DNA from: Cepaea nemoralis
Taxonomy: Eukaryota; Mollusca; Gastropoda; Stylommatophora; Helicidae
DNA length: 64,000 bases
Assembly (NCBI GenBank): GCA_014155875.1
Contig: JACEFZ010028297.1
Coordinates: 247,001-311,000, forward strand
Reading direction: 5' to 3'
Shown here: piece after piece, positions 10,922 to 22,490 of the stretch
Position numbering within the stretch: the stretch's first letter is position 1
Layout: every line of letters starts with the position of its first letter
Position numbers and translations under genes: made by a program
Notes under the pieces: model-generated
Seen by the model: the letters and a program-made list of their open reading frames with translations, nothing else
Told to the model about the DNA's origin: nothing
The model's database searches: none

Positions 10922-11476
10922 CTATTTGTGTATCGACCCTATATCAGGTGGTTCTGTTCTTGCATTAACCCACCTCTGATTCCTGTCGATGCTGTGTCTA
11001 CCTTTCATGTACCCATGACCCATGGTACCTCTACAATTACAACATCTGTTTGCTATCCCTAGCCCTGGGTCAGTAATGTCGCGAACACTCTTTTGACCTG
11101 ACTCAACTTTCCTATCTGCATATTGCACCGTTACACTTGAGTCTCTGTTTAGTCTGAACTCTTTATTCAATCTTGGCCCATATACCTGGCACCTTGCTTT
11201 CTGCTGCATACGCCTTATGCCTATGTGCCCTGCACATGCACTATCCTGAGCTGTTCTAGTATATCGGTCTCTGTGTGCTAAAGGTACTGCTACTTGCCCA
11301 CGTGCAGTTCCACTATCTGAAAAGCGGCGAGTGAGAACATTGTTCTTCCTCTCGAAGCACCATCTACCTTTCTTTGACTGCCTATGTTCTACTCTCCTAC
11401 ACCCTTGTGAACATTTGTTCAGAGTAGTATCTTGTCTCTGGGAGCCACTAGCACTATATTTGGGATCCATTCTCAT
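10922..11476 (-). pseudogene. Partial integrase N-terminal region of LTR element
   Basis: The frame contains RGQVAVPLAHRDR, AQDSACAGHIGIRRMQQK and QVYGPRLNKE. This matches the zinc-binding N-terminal domain of retroelement integrases (pattern VP-HR, AHDS-AGHxG, WPG). The first zinc-ligand His is Gln here and the paired Cys residues expected downstream are not visible, so zinc binding is probably lost. No catalytic D-D-E core follows; the frame continues about 70 residues with no recognised domain and stops near the left LTR. It lies directly after the protease with no RT between them. Confidence 0.6.
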
Positions 11477-11639
11477 CTGCTCAGCTGTACTATCCTTGTC
11501 CTGAGTTCCTGTGTCTACTTCAAGTGACTCTTCTACCTCAGCTATACTCTCTAATTTAGGTTCTCTTGTGGTAACTACCTCATTAATGCTTACACTATAT
11601 TTCTGGTCCCAATAAACTACTTCCTCTTCTGTACAATCT

Positions 11640-12512
11640 TTAACTCCTATAACTATTTCCTATGATGAGATCTGCCACTGGTGAGTCTAAAACACATGCT
11701 GTCACTCTTCCAGTGATATATGGTGTTTTTACTGTTATAACGGCTATTGGGTAGTATTCTACTGTCCCATTAAATGTTATGGATCTAATCTTTTTTCCTG
11801 TATAATCAGAGGGATGCACTAAACTCTTTCTCACCCCGATGGATGTACATCCGGAATCCCTAATTGTTAACGCTGGCCTATCATTAACAAACCCATGATG
11901 CATCTTCAGACTTCCTCCTTCATGGACTGCTGATCCTGCTTTCACTGTATGACCACATATTAAGACTGGCTGACCGTCTTTTTCAAAATGAGGTTTGCAC
12001 CCACTACAATCTTCATTGTTCAGCGTCTCAATTACTTGTGCTGCATTTGAGTGCTCTGTTTCTTTCATCCTACATTGATGACTGAGATGCCCCTTCCTTC
12101 CACATTTGAAACAAGTGATCTCTTTCCTTGCGTTACTTGTTGGCTCACTGGCTGGCTGCACGTCACACTCCGCTGCCTTGTGTCTCCAGCTCCCACAATT
12201 CCAACATCCGGCATAATTTGGACGTCTCTGGAAGTTCCCTCTTCTATATGGGTACCGTCCTACTCTACCAACATTGTTTCCTCGGAAACCATTATCTTGA
12301 AGTTCTTGCTGCTCACCTTTATGTGCTGAATCCACACTTTTCGCCCTTGGTCTGATGACTGGATTCTGGTCCTGTTTAGTGTACGCTGCACAGACTATTT
12401 CCTCACTCATTAGTTTCCCAATAGAACTGTTAGGATGTGCAGTCATGTAATTTTGCCCTAACTGAGACATTGTGTCTATGTCCTTTGGCTTCCGTTCCTC
12501 AAAGAAAGCCAC
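11640..12512 (-). pseudogene. gag nucleocapsid plus retropepsin of LTR element
   Basis: The 290-codon frame carries the late capsid segment (AFFEERKPKDIDTM), two CCHC zinc knuckles (CWNCGSWRHKAAEC and CFKCGRKGHLSHQC) and then an aspartic protease domain: LTIRDSGCTSIG holds the catalytic D-S-G and VADLIIGN is the conserved C-terminal strand. It continues the gag frame at 12564-13286 after a frameshift near 12550. Catalytic residues look intact although the polyprotein is broken. Acts in particle assembly and polyprotein cleavage when intact. Confidence 0.85.
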
Positions 12513-12563
12513 TAAATTAGTAATTGCATGCAGATACTACCTTGTCTCTTAACATTAGATCTA

Positions 12564-13286
12564 CTAATTTATTAAAATCTTTTCCCTACCTTCTGCGAGC
12601 TCCATCCACTTGTTAAATGTATTCTTTACTGTGTTAACAAAGTCTGTGAAATCTTGATTTGTCTCTGGCCCTAACTGTCTAAACTTTGTTCTATATCCAT
12701 GCTCAGTTAGTTGGAACTTTGTAAGCAAACGTTGACGTAAAATAGTGTAGTTGTTTCTTTCTTCTACCGGTAAATTAAACATGGTGTCTAGGGCCTTACC
12801 CGTAAGATACTCGCCCAGTCTAATAGCATACTCGCCTTCTGGGATGCCTAACACTTTCACTGATGCTTCGAATCTCGACAAATAAGATTCCAAGTTGTCT
12901 CGGTCCGTAAAGTATGGCAGTTTTAATCTCTGTGACGACTGCGAAGGCCTTCTGCTTTCCTCACTTTGACCCTTGGAAGATAGTTCTAGTTTTCTTAATT
13001 CAATGTAAGTTTGCATCTGACACTTGATCTTCTCTTTCTCAATTTCCATTTTCATTTGTGCCTCTTTCTCTTCCTGTAGACGCTTGTTTTCAGCTACCTT
13101 TTCTTCCTGCAGACGTTTTGCCTCGCGTTCATTATGCCTCTCCTCTCTTTCAATCTGTTTTTGTTCTTTTGCTTCTGCATACTCCTGTAACTCTTTACCT
13201 TCCAGGCCTATTCGTTCACCTGCTTCAATATATTCCATTAAAGTAGGCATCTTGTACTTGTGGACACGTTGCTGTCTGTCAGCCAA
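12564..13286 (-). pseudogene. gag (matrix/capsid region) of LTR element
   Basis: 240 codons beginning at the Met at 13286. Residues about 30-100 form a highly charged Glu/Lys/Arg coiled-coil-like segment (EAKEQKQIEREERHNEREAK). It is followed by KLPYFTDRDNLESYLSRFE and YRTKFRQLGPETNQDFTDFV, typical of the capsid-like domain of gypsy-type and SCAN-related Gag. It ends in a frame break before the expected end of capsid; the remainder is in 11640-12512. The start is the first Met of the frame and is plausible. Confidence 0.8.
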
Positions 13287-13299
13287 CTATAAATGTGAA

Positions 13300-15038
13300 G
13301 ACTCTGCTGTTAGTCTTTGTGTCACTTCCCTAAGTACACCACAACTCCCTGTGTACGTAAATTCGTAGTGCTAAAATATCACTCTGTACTCACCCAGTCA
13401 CTTCTATAAGCACTAGGTAGTGAGGGGGGAATATTAACTATACTCCCTCGTATATATATATCGAATAACTATAGAACAATTCCTGGAAATATTTTTAAAC
13501 ATACATATAAATACACAAATGCATGATCCACACTAAGTGCCAACTATTAGACGCTAGACGCATAGGCCGGTGAAACGCAGACGGATGATTACATAGAAAT
13601 AAAAACCACTGACATAAACATGCCCATGAAAGACCATACCGTGCGCATAATATAAACTGACAGATACCATCTAGATAGAAGCTGTATTAACATAAGAATT
13701 ACAACAATACCATATATCCAAAGAAATCAAATATCATGTGTAACAGTAAAGAGAAAACCGTAAAAAGAACAAATATAAAATGACTAATGTACATAGATCT
13801 GACGATAGACACTTGGACACCGTGTATAAAGTCGAGACGACCCAATGCTCAACCGCACAAAACAAACTGACTCGTCAGCTGCCTCTCAACAACATACAAT
13901 ATGTACCTAGACAATTTCACCTTTGCTTTGTCTCCCGCATTTCGAGAAACAATGCAAAAATATCCTACTTATTACGAACACTGGACCACATACAAATAAT
14001 TACGTAACGCACAACAACAATTACAATACTTAGGACGATGAGAACAACAGAAGCAAACAAGGATTGCCGACACCAATGCGATGGTAGAATCTTACAAAAG
14101 TCCTTAATTTGTTTTTAATAGTGTCCGAAAATCGCCTGGAAATGTCTGTCCCTTACTGTTTTGAAAAGATTACGGCGTTAGATTCCCACAATGAATTAAC
14201 GTTCTGATGCGTTGTCACTTTTTGTTGACGTGGTGACACGATTTTCGACTGTCGTAAAAGTTTAAGATGATGGTAATTATTCCAACGCCTTGTGTCTTCA
14301 CAGTCCGTAACGTTTTGGTAACCCTCCCTGTAGAGTTGGCCTGTGATTGTATAATGTATGTGAACGCTCTTGTTTTGCCAGAAATATAGGGTTTTCGTTG
14401 CGTTTTGGGGAGCCGAAAATACCTTTAAAATCAATGAATGTTTATCTGCGTAGTCACTGTCGCTTTGAAGTGATGGTATGGTTTCACTGTTGCTGACCAG
14501 GTTAAATCAACGAATGGCAGAAAATGATCACGCGCTTTAAATCCGTTTTGCAAGTCTTTTTTGGTGAAGAAATGCGCTCATACTTGCGAAGACGGCACCT
14601 GAATGACTGTTGTGGATTGTTTGCCGATGATAACACACACACACACAAAGACGTTAAACGTAAATCCTCGTTTCAGTAGAAAAACAACGTGTTTATCTCG
14701 TTCTACTCTGGACAATTTTTCAGTAACTTTCCATTGTCCACGGCCTTGAACCCGCCGGTCATCTCTGTTTCTCTTTATCACAATAATCCGTGCAGAAACT
14801 TTTACTTTTCTGTGGAGCAACGATTGTCACCTTTGTGTGTTCCCCACACTTTACTCCTATAACTCCCCTCCTCCTGGCGAGTTTTTAACCATGAATTACC
14901 CTCGTAACTCCCCTGGCGCCCCTTTCCGTCTTATTATCTGCACCGAACTCTGAAGACGCCGTACACACACACACTCGCTGTCCACAAGTTCAACTGACCT
15001 TCACCTTTGGCGCCTGTCTATTTTTCGTGAACAAAGTC
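13300..15038 (-). other. Leader region of LTR element
   Basis: Between gag and the nested LINE; with 16546-17246 it forms a leader of about 2.4 kb. No coding domain recognised. It contains a short (AC)n at 14633-14647. Confidence 0.5.
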
Positions 15039-15039
15039 T

Positions 15040-16545
15040 CATCTCATCTCATCATGTTCCTCTTGTACCTTGCGGTGTCGAGGTGAAGTATAAACTTCGT
15101 GAGAGTGCCCGGTTATGGGCTTCGTATATCGACATTCCCATGGATTCTGTTATTCCCTCCGTCCAACGTTTACGTGGTCGGCCTCTTCCTCTGTTTCCAT
15201 CTGGTCTGTACATCATTGCTTGTTGTGGCATGCTGTTGACTGCTAGCCTACTTGCATGACCAAACCATTTGACTTGCTGCTTTCTAATAAAATCTAGAGC
15301 AACTTTAACCCCCACTTTAGTCCTGATTTCTTCATTTCTGATCTTATCTCTTCTTGATACGTTGAGTATTCTTCTCAGGAACCTCATTTCTGTTGTTGTG
15401 ATTTTTCTTTTCTCTTTTTCTGTCATTGTCAAGGTTTGGCATTGGTAGCACAGAGTTGGTAGGAAGATTGTGTTGTAAAGTGCTTTCTTAGTAGTTATTG
15501 ATACATGTTTGTTCTTTAGTATTGGTGCCATTTGTCCAATGAGTTGATTTGCCTTATTGCACCTATTTTCGATCTCGTCTTCTGATCTGCCATTTGATGA
15601 TATTATACTTCCTAGGTACTTGAAGCTCTTTACTTGTTTCAAGGGATGTTCGTTTAGGTGAATTGTTGCTGTTTGTTCTTCTTTAGTTATAGTCATTACC
15701 TCTGTTTTGCTTGTGCTAATTTTCATGTTATGTTCCCTACACAGTTTCGTTTAGACTATTCATGTGGTCTTGTAATTCAGCTTCTGATTTTGCTATTAGT
15801 GCTTGGTCGTCCGCAAACAGGAGCTTCTCTAATGGTTAGATTTGCAGATGGTTCTTCTTCTGTGTTCTCGTCATGCGGTATTCTTGCTGTCTCTGCTTGG
15901 CTGGTTTCTTTACATATGTTGTCTATATATGTTATGAACAAGAGAGGGGACAGGACACAACCTTGTCGTACTCCAGATCTTATGGTGAAGGGTTCTGAGT
16001 GTTCTCCAGTTGCTCTCACTATGCATTCACTGTTGTTGTATAAACTTCTACATAGGTTTGTTAGATGTGTACTCACTCCATATTGTTTAAGGATTTCCCA
16101 CAGCTTGTTTCTATCTACCCTATCAAATGCCTTTTCTTGGTCGACAAAGGCTAAATAGAGTGTTTCATTGAATTCAATTGATTTTTCTATAAGTTGTCTA
16201 AGAGCAAAAATGGCGTCTGTGCATCTTTTATTTTTCCTAAATCCAAGCTGCGTTTCGCTTAGCTGGGGTTCTAAAGTAGTTCGTAATCTTTTTTCAAGAA
16301 TTTTGCAAAATATTTTCCCAGTATGACTCAACAGTGAAATGCCTCTGTATTGTGTGCAATCTCTTTTGCTGCCTTTGTTTTTCCAAATTGGGATAATTAT
16401 GGCGTTTCCCCAGTCTCGTGGTGTCTGTTGTTCTACCCAAACATGGTTGAATAGTCTATGTAGCCAAGCTGTTCCTACTTCCCTTTCTGCTTTAATTAGT
16501 TCGTTTGGTATTTCATCCTGTCCTGGTGATTACTTCTTAGTTTTT
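15040..16545 (-). pseudogene. RTE-c LINE, RT to C-terminus, inside LTR element
   Basis: Minus strand, 5'-truncated. The frame at 16331-15777 and sequence just upstream give IIIPIWKNKGSKRDCTQYRG, GFRKNKRCTDAIFALRQL, AFVDQEKAFDRV (catalytic Asp) and RSGVRQGCVLSPLLF. After a frameshift near 15800, KLLFADDQALIA supplies the FADD catalytic pair. The 224-codon frame at 15726-15052 carries SFKYLGSIISS, LRRILNVSRRDKIRNEE and NRGRGRPRKRW, ending at a (GATGA)n tail. No endonuclease. Two or more frame breaks, so inactive. Confidence 0.9.
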
Positions 16546-17246
16546 CTACGAGCAGTATGAAGATCCCCTGCCGGCTTGCTAGGCCAGTCGCAGGTTTAGG
16601 ACACTAATCTGACCACAAAGTAATGTCCGGAAATTTTCCGTTATCCACAAATACTTCGCTGTCCTCGTAAACAGCACTGACTTATTGTCCGCTGTCCTCC
16701 AGACAGCTCTCTCAGCAGCGCAAAACCTTGTCTGTGTACTGTGAGTAAACCCCGCTGTCCCCTCTCCCTCTCAGCGTGGGCAATGGTTTCACCTGTGGTG
16801 GCTTTGTTTTGTATTAGCTGTGGTTTGTAATCCTGTCCACTTGAACTGTCTGTCGTGTATTTGCCGCGCGCTGGCTGTTTTTTTTTTATGTACTGTGGTG
16901 GCCTTTCGTGAACTCTCTGCTAGCCAGTTCCCGCACAGGAGAAACCCCAGTTTATATCGTAGACACCCTTTCCCCGTCTACTCTCCCCACTCCGAGTGAG
17001 AAATGATATTTTTACCTGGTTTCTCGTGGACTCTGTATTAATTCTCCGACACTTTTGAAATGCTTTGTCTACTGAAAATGGTGTTTATTCTTGACAGGAG
17101 AGCCCTCATCATTGTTGTTGTAATTGGGCATCCGACTAATGTCTCTGATGTTAGTATTCTCTCTAATCGACGAGTTCACAGATAAACGGAATGACAACAA
17201 TGTCTATATTGTTCTTGATCGGACGAAGCCTCCCAGAAATCTTCTC
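16546..17246 (-). other. Leader region of LTR element, proximal part
   Basis: Sequence adjoining the 5' LTR. No ORF or known domain; expected to contain the primer-binding site and packaging region. Confidence 0.5.
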
Positions 17247-17995
17247 TGACACAAAGTGAATGTTGACTAAGTGACAGATAGAGTGGCTATGGTTGTGTCT
17301 AGGGATATGTCCTTGTAAATGTGATGTTGAACAACAGATTAACCAAGATGCATCACAACCAAACACCAGTCAGTGAACAAGCGTTAATTTGCGCACATAA
17401 TATTCCTTTAATTCTGAATTAACACAGACACATGTAACATATAAATCCAGGAACAATAATTCTCTAAGAATATATCTCCATCCCAATGGAACACTTCGAA
17501 TAACACTGCCTCTCACGGCCTACAAAATATCGTCCCACACGACAGGTATACGAGCCTCTCTCTAGGCCCGACTCAAAGTAACCCACTCTGGGTCTCGAAT
17601 TCCACTCACTATCCCTGGAACCCACAGTGCGGAGTTATCTTCCGAACTCCGTCACCATTCTTCACTTTCTCAGACCACGACCTTCTCCTAGTCAGGTCTA
17701 AACTCAACTCCCCTCAGCTCGGAGTCCAAACATCAACTGCTCCGTCAATCTTTGTCTCTGTCTTTTAAACAATTCTATCCTCCACATTGCGTCCCACATA
17801 ACACACAACCTCACTGCTCCAACTGTCTGCCTCCCAATTATTCTAGCCAGCTGACTTCTTCTCAGCTCCCCCTTTCAATTACTGTCTTCTCATTTTCGCC
17901 CTCTGGGGGACTTACTATCCGCCATATTTTATCTCGTGAACTGTTTATATTGTACGGCCACTCACCTTAATGCCAATGACCACAGGCATGTGTTA
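17247..17995 (-). repeat. 5' LTR (right copy)
   Basis: Starts TGACACA and ends TGTGTTA (the last CA has mutated to TA). Adjoining internal sequence on the minus strand is gagaagatttctgggaggct. A primer-binding site could begin at the tggg about 11 bases in, but I could not match it to a tRNA. Confidence 0.9.
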
Positions 17996-19129
17996 GTAGC
18001 ATAGAGTTGGTAGGAAGATTGTGTTGGAAAGTGCTTTCTTAGTAGTTATTGATACATGTTTGTTCTTTAGTATTGGTGCTATTTGTCCAATGAGTTGATT
18101 TGCCTTATTGCACCTATTTTCGATCTCGTCTTCTGATCTGCCATTTGATGATATTATACTTCCTAGGTACTTGAAATTACATGCTTCAAATCAGTCCTCA
18201 TGACATGGACAATAATAACAGATACAAAACAAGCCTTACAAAATCAACAAGCACACATACATCTATTTCGGCTTTAAAGGCCACACATACCTTCAACTGA
18301 GTTGAGTTAAGCTAAGAACTAACATCACTACACTCAGGACATTCTCATACGCGCTCTGCCACCTCGTTCAACAGCCATCGAAGAGTCACACTAATCGTTA
18401 ACACCGCTTTCTGATTGAAAGTTCTCCTGGGCTTCCCTCTCAATTTTGAAATTCTTTCAGAACCCTGCCAACCCCACGCAATCCCATTCTTTCCACATAC
18501 GAGTTCTCAATCTGTTCCCCCGCGTTCTCCGACTATTGCCACAGGAACACCTCTTCCTTGTGCATAGGTAATCTACTACCAAGAGGTGCATTCCTTGCCA
18601 GCCTATCAGCCTGTTCATTTCCCCCCGCACTCCCGCATGGGCAGGGCAAACAATACAAACAATTATCACAATCTGTGACCTCTGAAGCGAGGTGAGCAAT
18701 TCCACACGAAACATTCCTTTCTCCACCTTACTAAGCTAACTCCTTGAGTCCGTAATGAATACAGTGTGTGCTGCAGTGGTGTCCTATAACTAACGGAATG
18801 CCGCTGTTACAGCTTCCACCTCCATTCTCATACTTGAGGTCGTAGCCTCATATGCCAGACTCTCCTTCTTTAAGAAACATCATTAACCTTCGCAATGAAA
18901 CCCCAACCACTACGTCTGTTTCTCACCACTGACCCATCGGTATAGATCACTATGTTATCTTGATGTATGTTACTCTGGATCAGTTATTGCACCTCAAACT
19001 CTGTGCGGCCCGCTGCCCATTCTCTGCACTCACGACCCAGTGTTATTATTACATTGTGCCAGTCCGACATGTCTTCGGTACTTCAACCCACTCTTTTTTC
19101 ACGATTGATGGTCGCTAGATCACACACCT

Positions 19130-19131
<2 letters not shown>

Positions 19132-19219
<88 letters not shown>
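19132..19219. repeat. (TA)n microsatellite at Helitron 5' side
   Basis: About 88 bp of uninterrupted TA repeats. Confidence 0.95.
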
Positions 19220-19222
<3 letters not shown>

Positions 19223-19759
19223 AGAGTGTATGTGGTTTTGTGTGTTTGTGGTCAGCTATGTATTGGATGCGTTCGATAACGGTACATCCGATTGAGATGA
19301 AATTTTCTACACGTCTTCCTTTCATTCCTGTGCAACCGACTATAATAGTTTCTTAGTGTAAAATCTTCTACTTATTTAATAACATTTACTTTTTCATTTT
19401 TCATTATATAATTTCTATATAGCAGGGGGACTTCACTCTAGAAAAGTTATTTCAAGGGGCATAACTTTTAATAACATTTCTATATACTTTATAGTCATAT
19501 TGTTGGACTTACTTGCACTATTGTTAAACTCTTTGTCTATAGTTATTTTCAGGCATATGAGTTATAATAAATAATGATATAATCTTTAAGGCATTTTCAA
19601 AGTTTTCATAAAAATAATGCATAATGCATAACATTGTAACCCATCTTTTTCTGCTTAAAGAACTTATCAACTGTCATGTCGGTGATTAAAAACAGTTTTC
19701 ATTAAAAATAATGAATGGTGTGTGGAAGGACATTCTTTTAAGTTACTGTGCGCCAGGAG

Positions 19760-20340
19760 CTGGGCGAAACCACGCCGGGTCAGATAGATAGACAGACAGA
19801 CAGATAGTCGGGAACGGAAGCTTATTTGACTACTTATATGAATTAAATGACATGCTCCCCACCAGGGACTGGGTGAAGCCGGGCCGGGTCAGACAGACAG
19901 ACAGATAGACAGACAGACAGTCGGGAACGGGAGAGCTTATATGACTACGTATATGAATTAAATGAGATGCTCCCCACCAGGGACTGGGTGAAGCCGGGCC
20001 GGGACAGACAGACAGACAGATAGACAGACAAACAGATAGTCGGGAACGGGAGAGCTTATATGACTACGTATATGAATTAAATGAGATGCTCCCCACCAGG
20101 GACTGGGTGAAGCCGGGCCGGGTCAGACAGACAGACAGACAGATAGACAGACAGACAGATAGTCGGGAACGGGAGAGCTTATATGACTACTTATATGAAT
20201 TAAATGAGATGCTCCCCACCAGGGACTGGGTGAAGCCGGGCCGGGTCAGCCAGACAGACAGACAGACAAACAAGCAGACAGACAGACTGATAGATAGATA
20301 GATCCCCTCCAGGGCCTGGGCGAAGCCGGGCCGGGTCAGC
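19760..20340 (+). repeat. 115-120-bp tandem repeat plus (CAGA)n
   Basis: Each unit has a (CAGA)n/(TAGA)n tract, gtcgggaacgggagagctta, gactacgtatatgaattaaa, tgagatgctccccaccaggg and ctgggtgaagccgggccggg. Four near-complete copies and partial ones on each side. Confidence 0.9.
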
Positions 20341-20342
20341 TA

Positions 20343-20344
<2 letters not shown>

Positions 20345-20434
<90 letters not shown>
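20345..20434. repeat. (TA)n microsatellite at Helitron 3' side
   Basis: About 90 bp of TA directly after the CTAGT terminus. Confidence 0.95.
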
Positions 20435-20436
<2 letters not shown>

Positions 20437-20921
20437 CTGCCTGTGTCATCCAGGACCTTCCTCGTCTTAGTGACTTAGTCTATGAACCTTGACCATATTC
20501 ATAGCTTCATACAGGGGATGATCCCTATCTGCAGCAACTCTCAGGTTCAATTAGGCTTGAAGGACCCTATGCCTATTCGCCATTGCTGGTAGCGCCAGAA
20601 TATGCCTCATGCATGTAATTGGTGTGTTCTTTGTGCACCCCAGGATCACCCGATTGGCAGCATTTTGTATGCGTTCCAACCTTTCAAGCTGGCTCTGCAA
20701 TTAAACTGCGAAGGGAGCATGGATATAGAAACTTCCAGCAGGATGACAAAAGAAATGTAGAAATGTGAGAGTGTGAGCGGCAATAAATATAAAGAATAAA
20801 TTAACGCAATAAAATATAATGGATTAAATAAATAACACATAATAATTAAAAGAATAAACATGCTATATCTATATTTAAGTAAAACAAAAGTGATGAAAAT
20901 ACAGGCTATAATTAATGTCAG

Positions 20922-20970
20922 CATGGCCAACGTAATAAGAGCGCTTAAACTTCCGGTGACTTATAAAGTC
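20922..20970 (+). repeat. SINE-B head fragment
   Basis: agcatggccaacgtaataag followed by agcgcttaaacttccggtga, matching the family head. Confidence 0.5.
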
Positions 20971-21325
20971 TGAAAAAGTAAACACCTACATATTTATGTC
21001 AAGGTAAACATATTTAATAATCGAACAAATATTTGCCTTTGTGGATTTTCAGCTATAGCCTGAGGTAGGGAGATTAACTATGTAGCTGTGTATTATATCA
21101 ATATATTCAATGAGCTTCTGTTAACTGCAGTGATACAAAGATTGAGAACAAGATATGAATAGATGGCCAGAGAAAAGGGTGGTGGCTTGAAACGTGTGAT
21201 GTACAGAAGCAGGGGATAGCGGAGGTAATTCTAGCAACTTGCCTCATGATAGACGATAGTTAGTTATATTGCCCTTATAAAAAACGACATAGTAACCTCT
21301 CTATAGCACAAAGCCTGGGCTAAAT
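20971..21325. other. No recognisable feature
   Basis: AT-rich unique-looking sequence. Confidence 0.4.
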
Positions 21326-21470
21326 GTTAGAGACCATGTGTCACCCATGCAGTCTCTCTCTGCCTACCTAGTTTACTCCAGAGGAAATGTAACACCAATA
21401 CGTCTTGAATGGAACTAGACAGGTTAAAGAAGCTGCCGGATCAGCAAAGCAATGCTTGGCTGTCTGCCTA
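21326..21470 (+). repeat. Dispersed repeat G, copy 2
   Basis: Shares tttactccagaggaaatg and accaatacgtcttgaatgga with 2535-2720 in the same order. Confidence 0.55.
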
Positions 21471-21945
21471 TCGGATCTTCGATCCTAGAGCAGACGCCGA
21501 GCAAGGTTTAGGGCCTAATTTAATCTGCCATGACATTTAGTCTTTAGGTTGAATTTCCTCGCACTAGGGTAAGGTTTGTACCTTCTCAGTTGCGCTTCTG
21601 CGTCCGAAGTCGTGGGCACAATGTGGGGTGTCGGGTGACATCAGCGGCAATGACACGGAATGTATACGTTAACTTATTCATGAGCTGTAGAAAGCTCAAC
21701 ATACAATCACATGCACAGATCTCACGTGTTCACGAAATAATGTACACAAGAAAGATGAACAACTTCCATGTAGTAAGGTGGGTCTTTTGAAAAAGCGAAA
21801 AAACACAGGAAAAAAAATTAACACACACACAAACAAACAAACGGAAATAACCTAGATAGAGAAGAACGACAAGAACAGTCAACATGACGGATGCATTTCT
21901 AGAATTGCAGATAAAATATCGACATGTTTTGGAAATACAAATTGT
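21471..21945. other. No recognisable feature
   Basis: No element recognised in this stretch. A weak (AC)n lies near 21823. Confidence 0.4.
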
Positions 21946-21949
21946 AAAC

Positions 21950-22140
21950 AAATAGAGATGTTGACAAAAAATATAAATAGAGGTATTAAAAAGAGTATAG
22001 ACAGAGGTATTATAATTATATTGCAAGAGGCAAGAGGGAAACTCATAGCCCTAGGAAATGTGTGGAAGTCAAGAGAAATTAAAATCAGTCACAAACTTAG
22101 AATATATAACTCTTCAGTCAAATTGCATGATTGGCAGCAT
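21950..22140 (+). pseudogene. RTE-like LINE fragment (between RT and C-terminus)
   Basis: The frame reads ILQEARGKLIALGNVWKS, REIKISHKLRIYNSSVKL. This matches the region just after RT in RTE-like LINEs (ARxAFxxLxxVWKS, TKLRIYNSNVK). It is cut at both ends. Confidence 0.65.
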
Positions 22141-22306
22141 CTGAGGCAGAAGGCTTTGGACAGAGAAAATCACCAGCGCCACACGGCATGGACAATGAGA
22201 ATAAGACAAAGTAATACTGCCTTATGGGTAATATCAAGACAGAAAAAGATATAAATCACTTACTAATAAATTACAGTCAATAATGGCTGCCTTCACGGAA
22301 TAGAAC

Positions 22307-22490
22307 CGGCTCCATGGCCAAGGAGTTAAAATGCAATTTGGAAGCAGATCGTCTTGCGTTGGTTCCAATATAAAGATATGAATGTTGTTCGTTCAGAAAG
22401 TAATATGTAAACTTGCCGAGAAATTAAAAACAGCCACAAAATATTGGGGTTGACTGCCACGTCCTAAAAAAGAATATGCAACTAACTCAC
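22307..22490 (+). repeat. SINE-A copy, shortened
   Basis: ggctccatggccaaggagtt, cagatcgtcttgcgttggtt, ttcgttcagaaagtaatatg and ggggttgactgccacgtcct are present in order, with part of the head deleted. Confidence 0.75.

Larger units (their letters stand above)
9871..17995 (-). mobile_element. LTR retrotransposon (Ty3/gypsy-like), nested
   Basis: Two 749-bp direct repeats starting TGACACA and ending TGTGTCA (TGTGTTA in the right copy) bound the element. They are flanked by a 5-bp target duplication GTAGC (9866-9870 and 17996-18000). Transcription runs leftward: gag near 13286, protease, then a partial integrase, with a purine-rich tract just inside the left LTR. RT, RNase H and the integrase core are absent, and an RTE-like LINE is inserted in its long leader. 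Counting by eye, the LTRs differ at roughly 15 positions, so about 98% identity and a fairly young insertion. Non-autonomous in its present state. Confidence 0.9.
9448..18177 (-). pseudogene. RTE-c LINE, host of the LTR element
   Basis: Minus-strand LINE fragment in two pieces, 18177-18001 and 9870-9448, that join without loss when the intervening LTR element is removed. The two pieces match consecutive parts of the sibling LINE at 15040-16545 (its 15442-15633 and 15050-15440 parts). It encodes only part of the post-RT domain. A tail of (GAGAT)n lies at 9451-9475. The element is 5'-truncated near 18177 and has no RT, so it could not have been mobile. Confidence 0.85.
19131..20344 (+). mobile_element. 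Non-autonomous Helitron with multiplied 3' module
   Basis: The 3' end reads CTAGT (CTRRT consensus, 20340-20344). It is preceded, 7 bases upstream, by a hairpin at 20313-20332 (GGCCTGG paired with CCGGGCC around loop GCGAAG) and followed by A/T-rich sequence. The 5' portion (acagagtgtatgtggttttg, gagatgaaattttctacacg) resembles Helitron left ends that I know. Between 19760 and 20340 the 3' module (caccagggactgggtgaagc followed by cgggccgggtcag) recurs six times. No Rep/helicase ORF. The exact 5' TC terminus is obscured by the (TA)n tract at 19132-19219. Confidence 0.7.
18295..20765 (-). pseudogene. I-like LINE (RT thumb plus RNase H), split by Helitron
   Basis: Minus strand. The upstream piece (20765-20445) reads RLERIQNAANRVILGCTKN, MRHILALPAMANRHRVLQA and NLRVAADRDHPLYEAMNMV, the region after the RT palm. 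The downstream piece (19130-18295) gives VIYTDGSVVRNRRSGWGF, MRMEVEAVTAAFR, and, across frameshifts, VCIVCPAHAGVRG and GNEQADRLARNAPL, the DGS, E and NE-AD motifs of RNase H. The Helitron lies between them. A related C-terminal remnant is at 50875-51190. Many stops; inactive. Confidence 0.75.
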
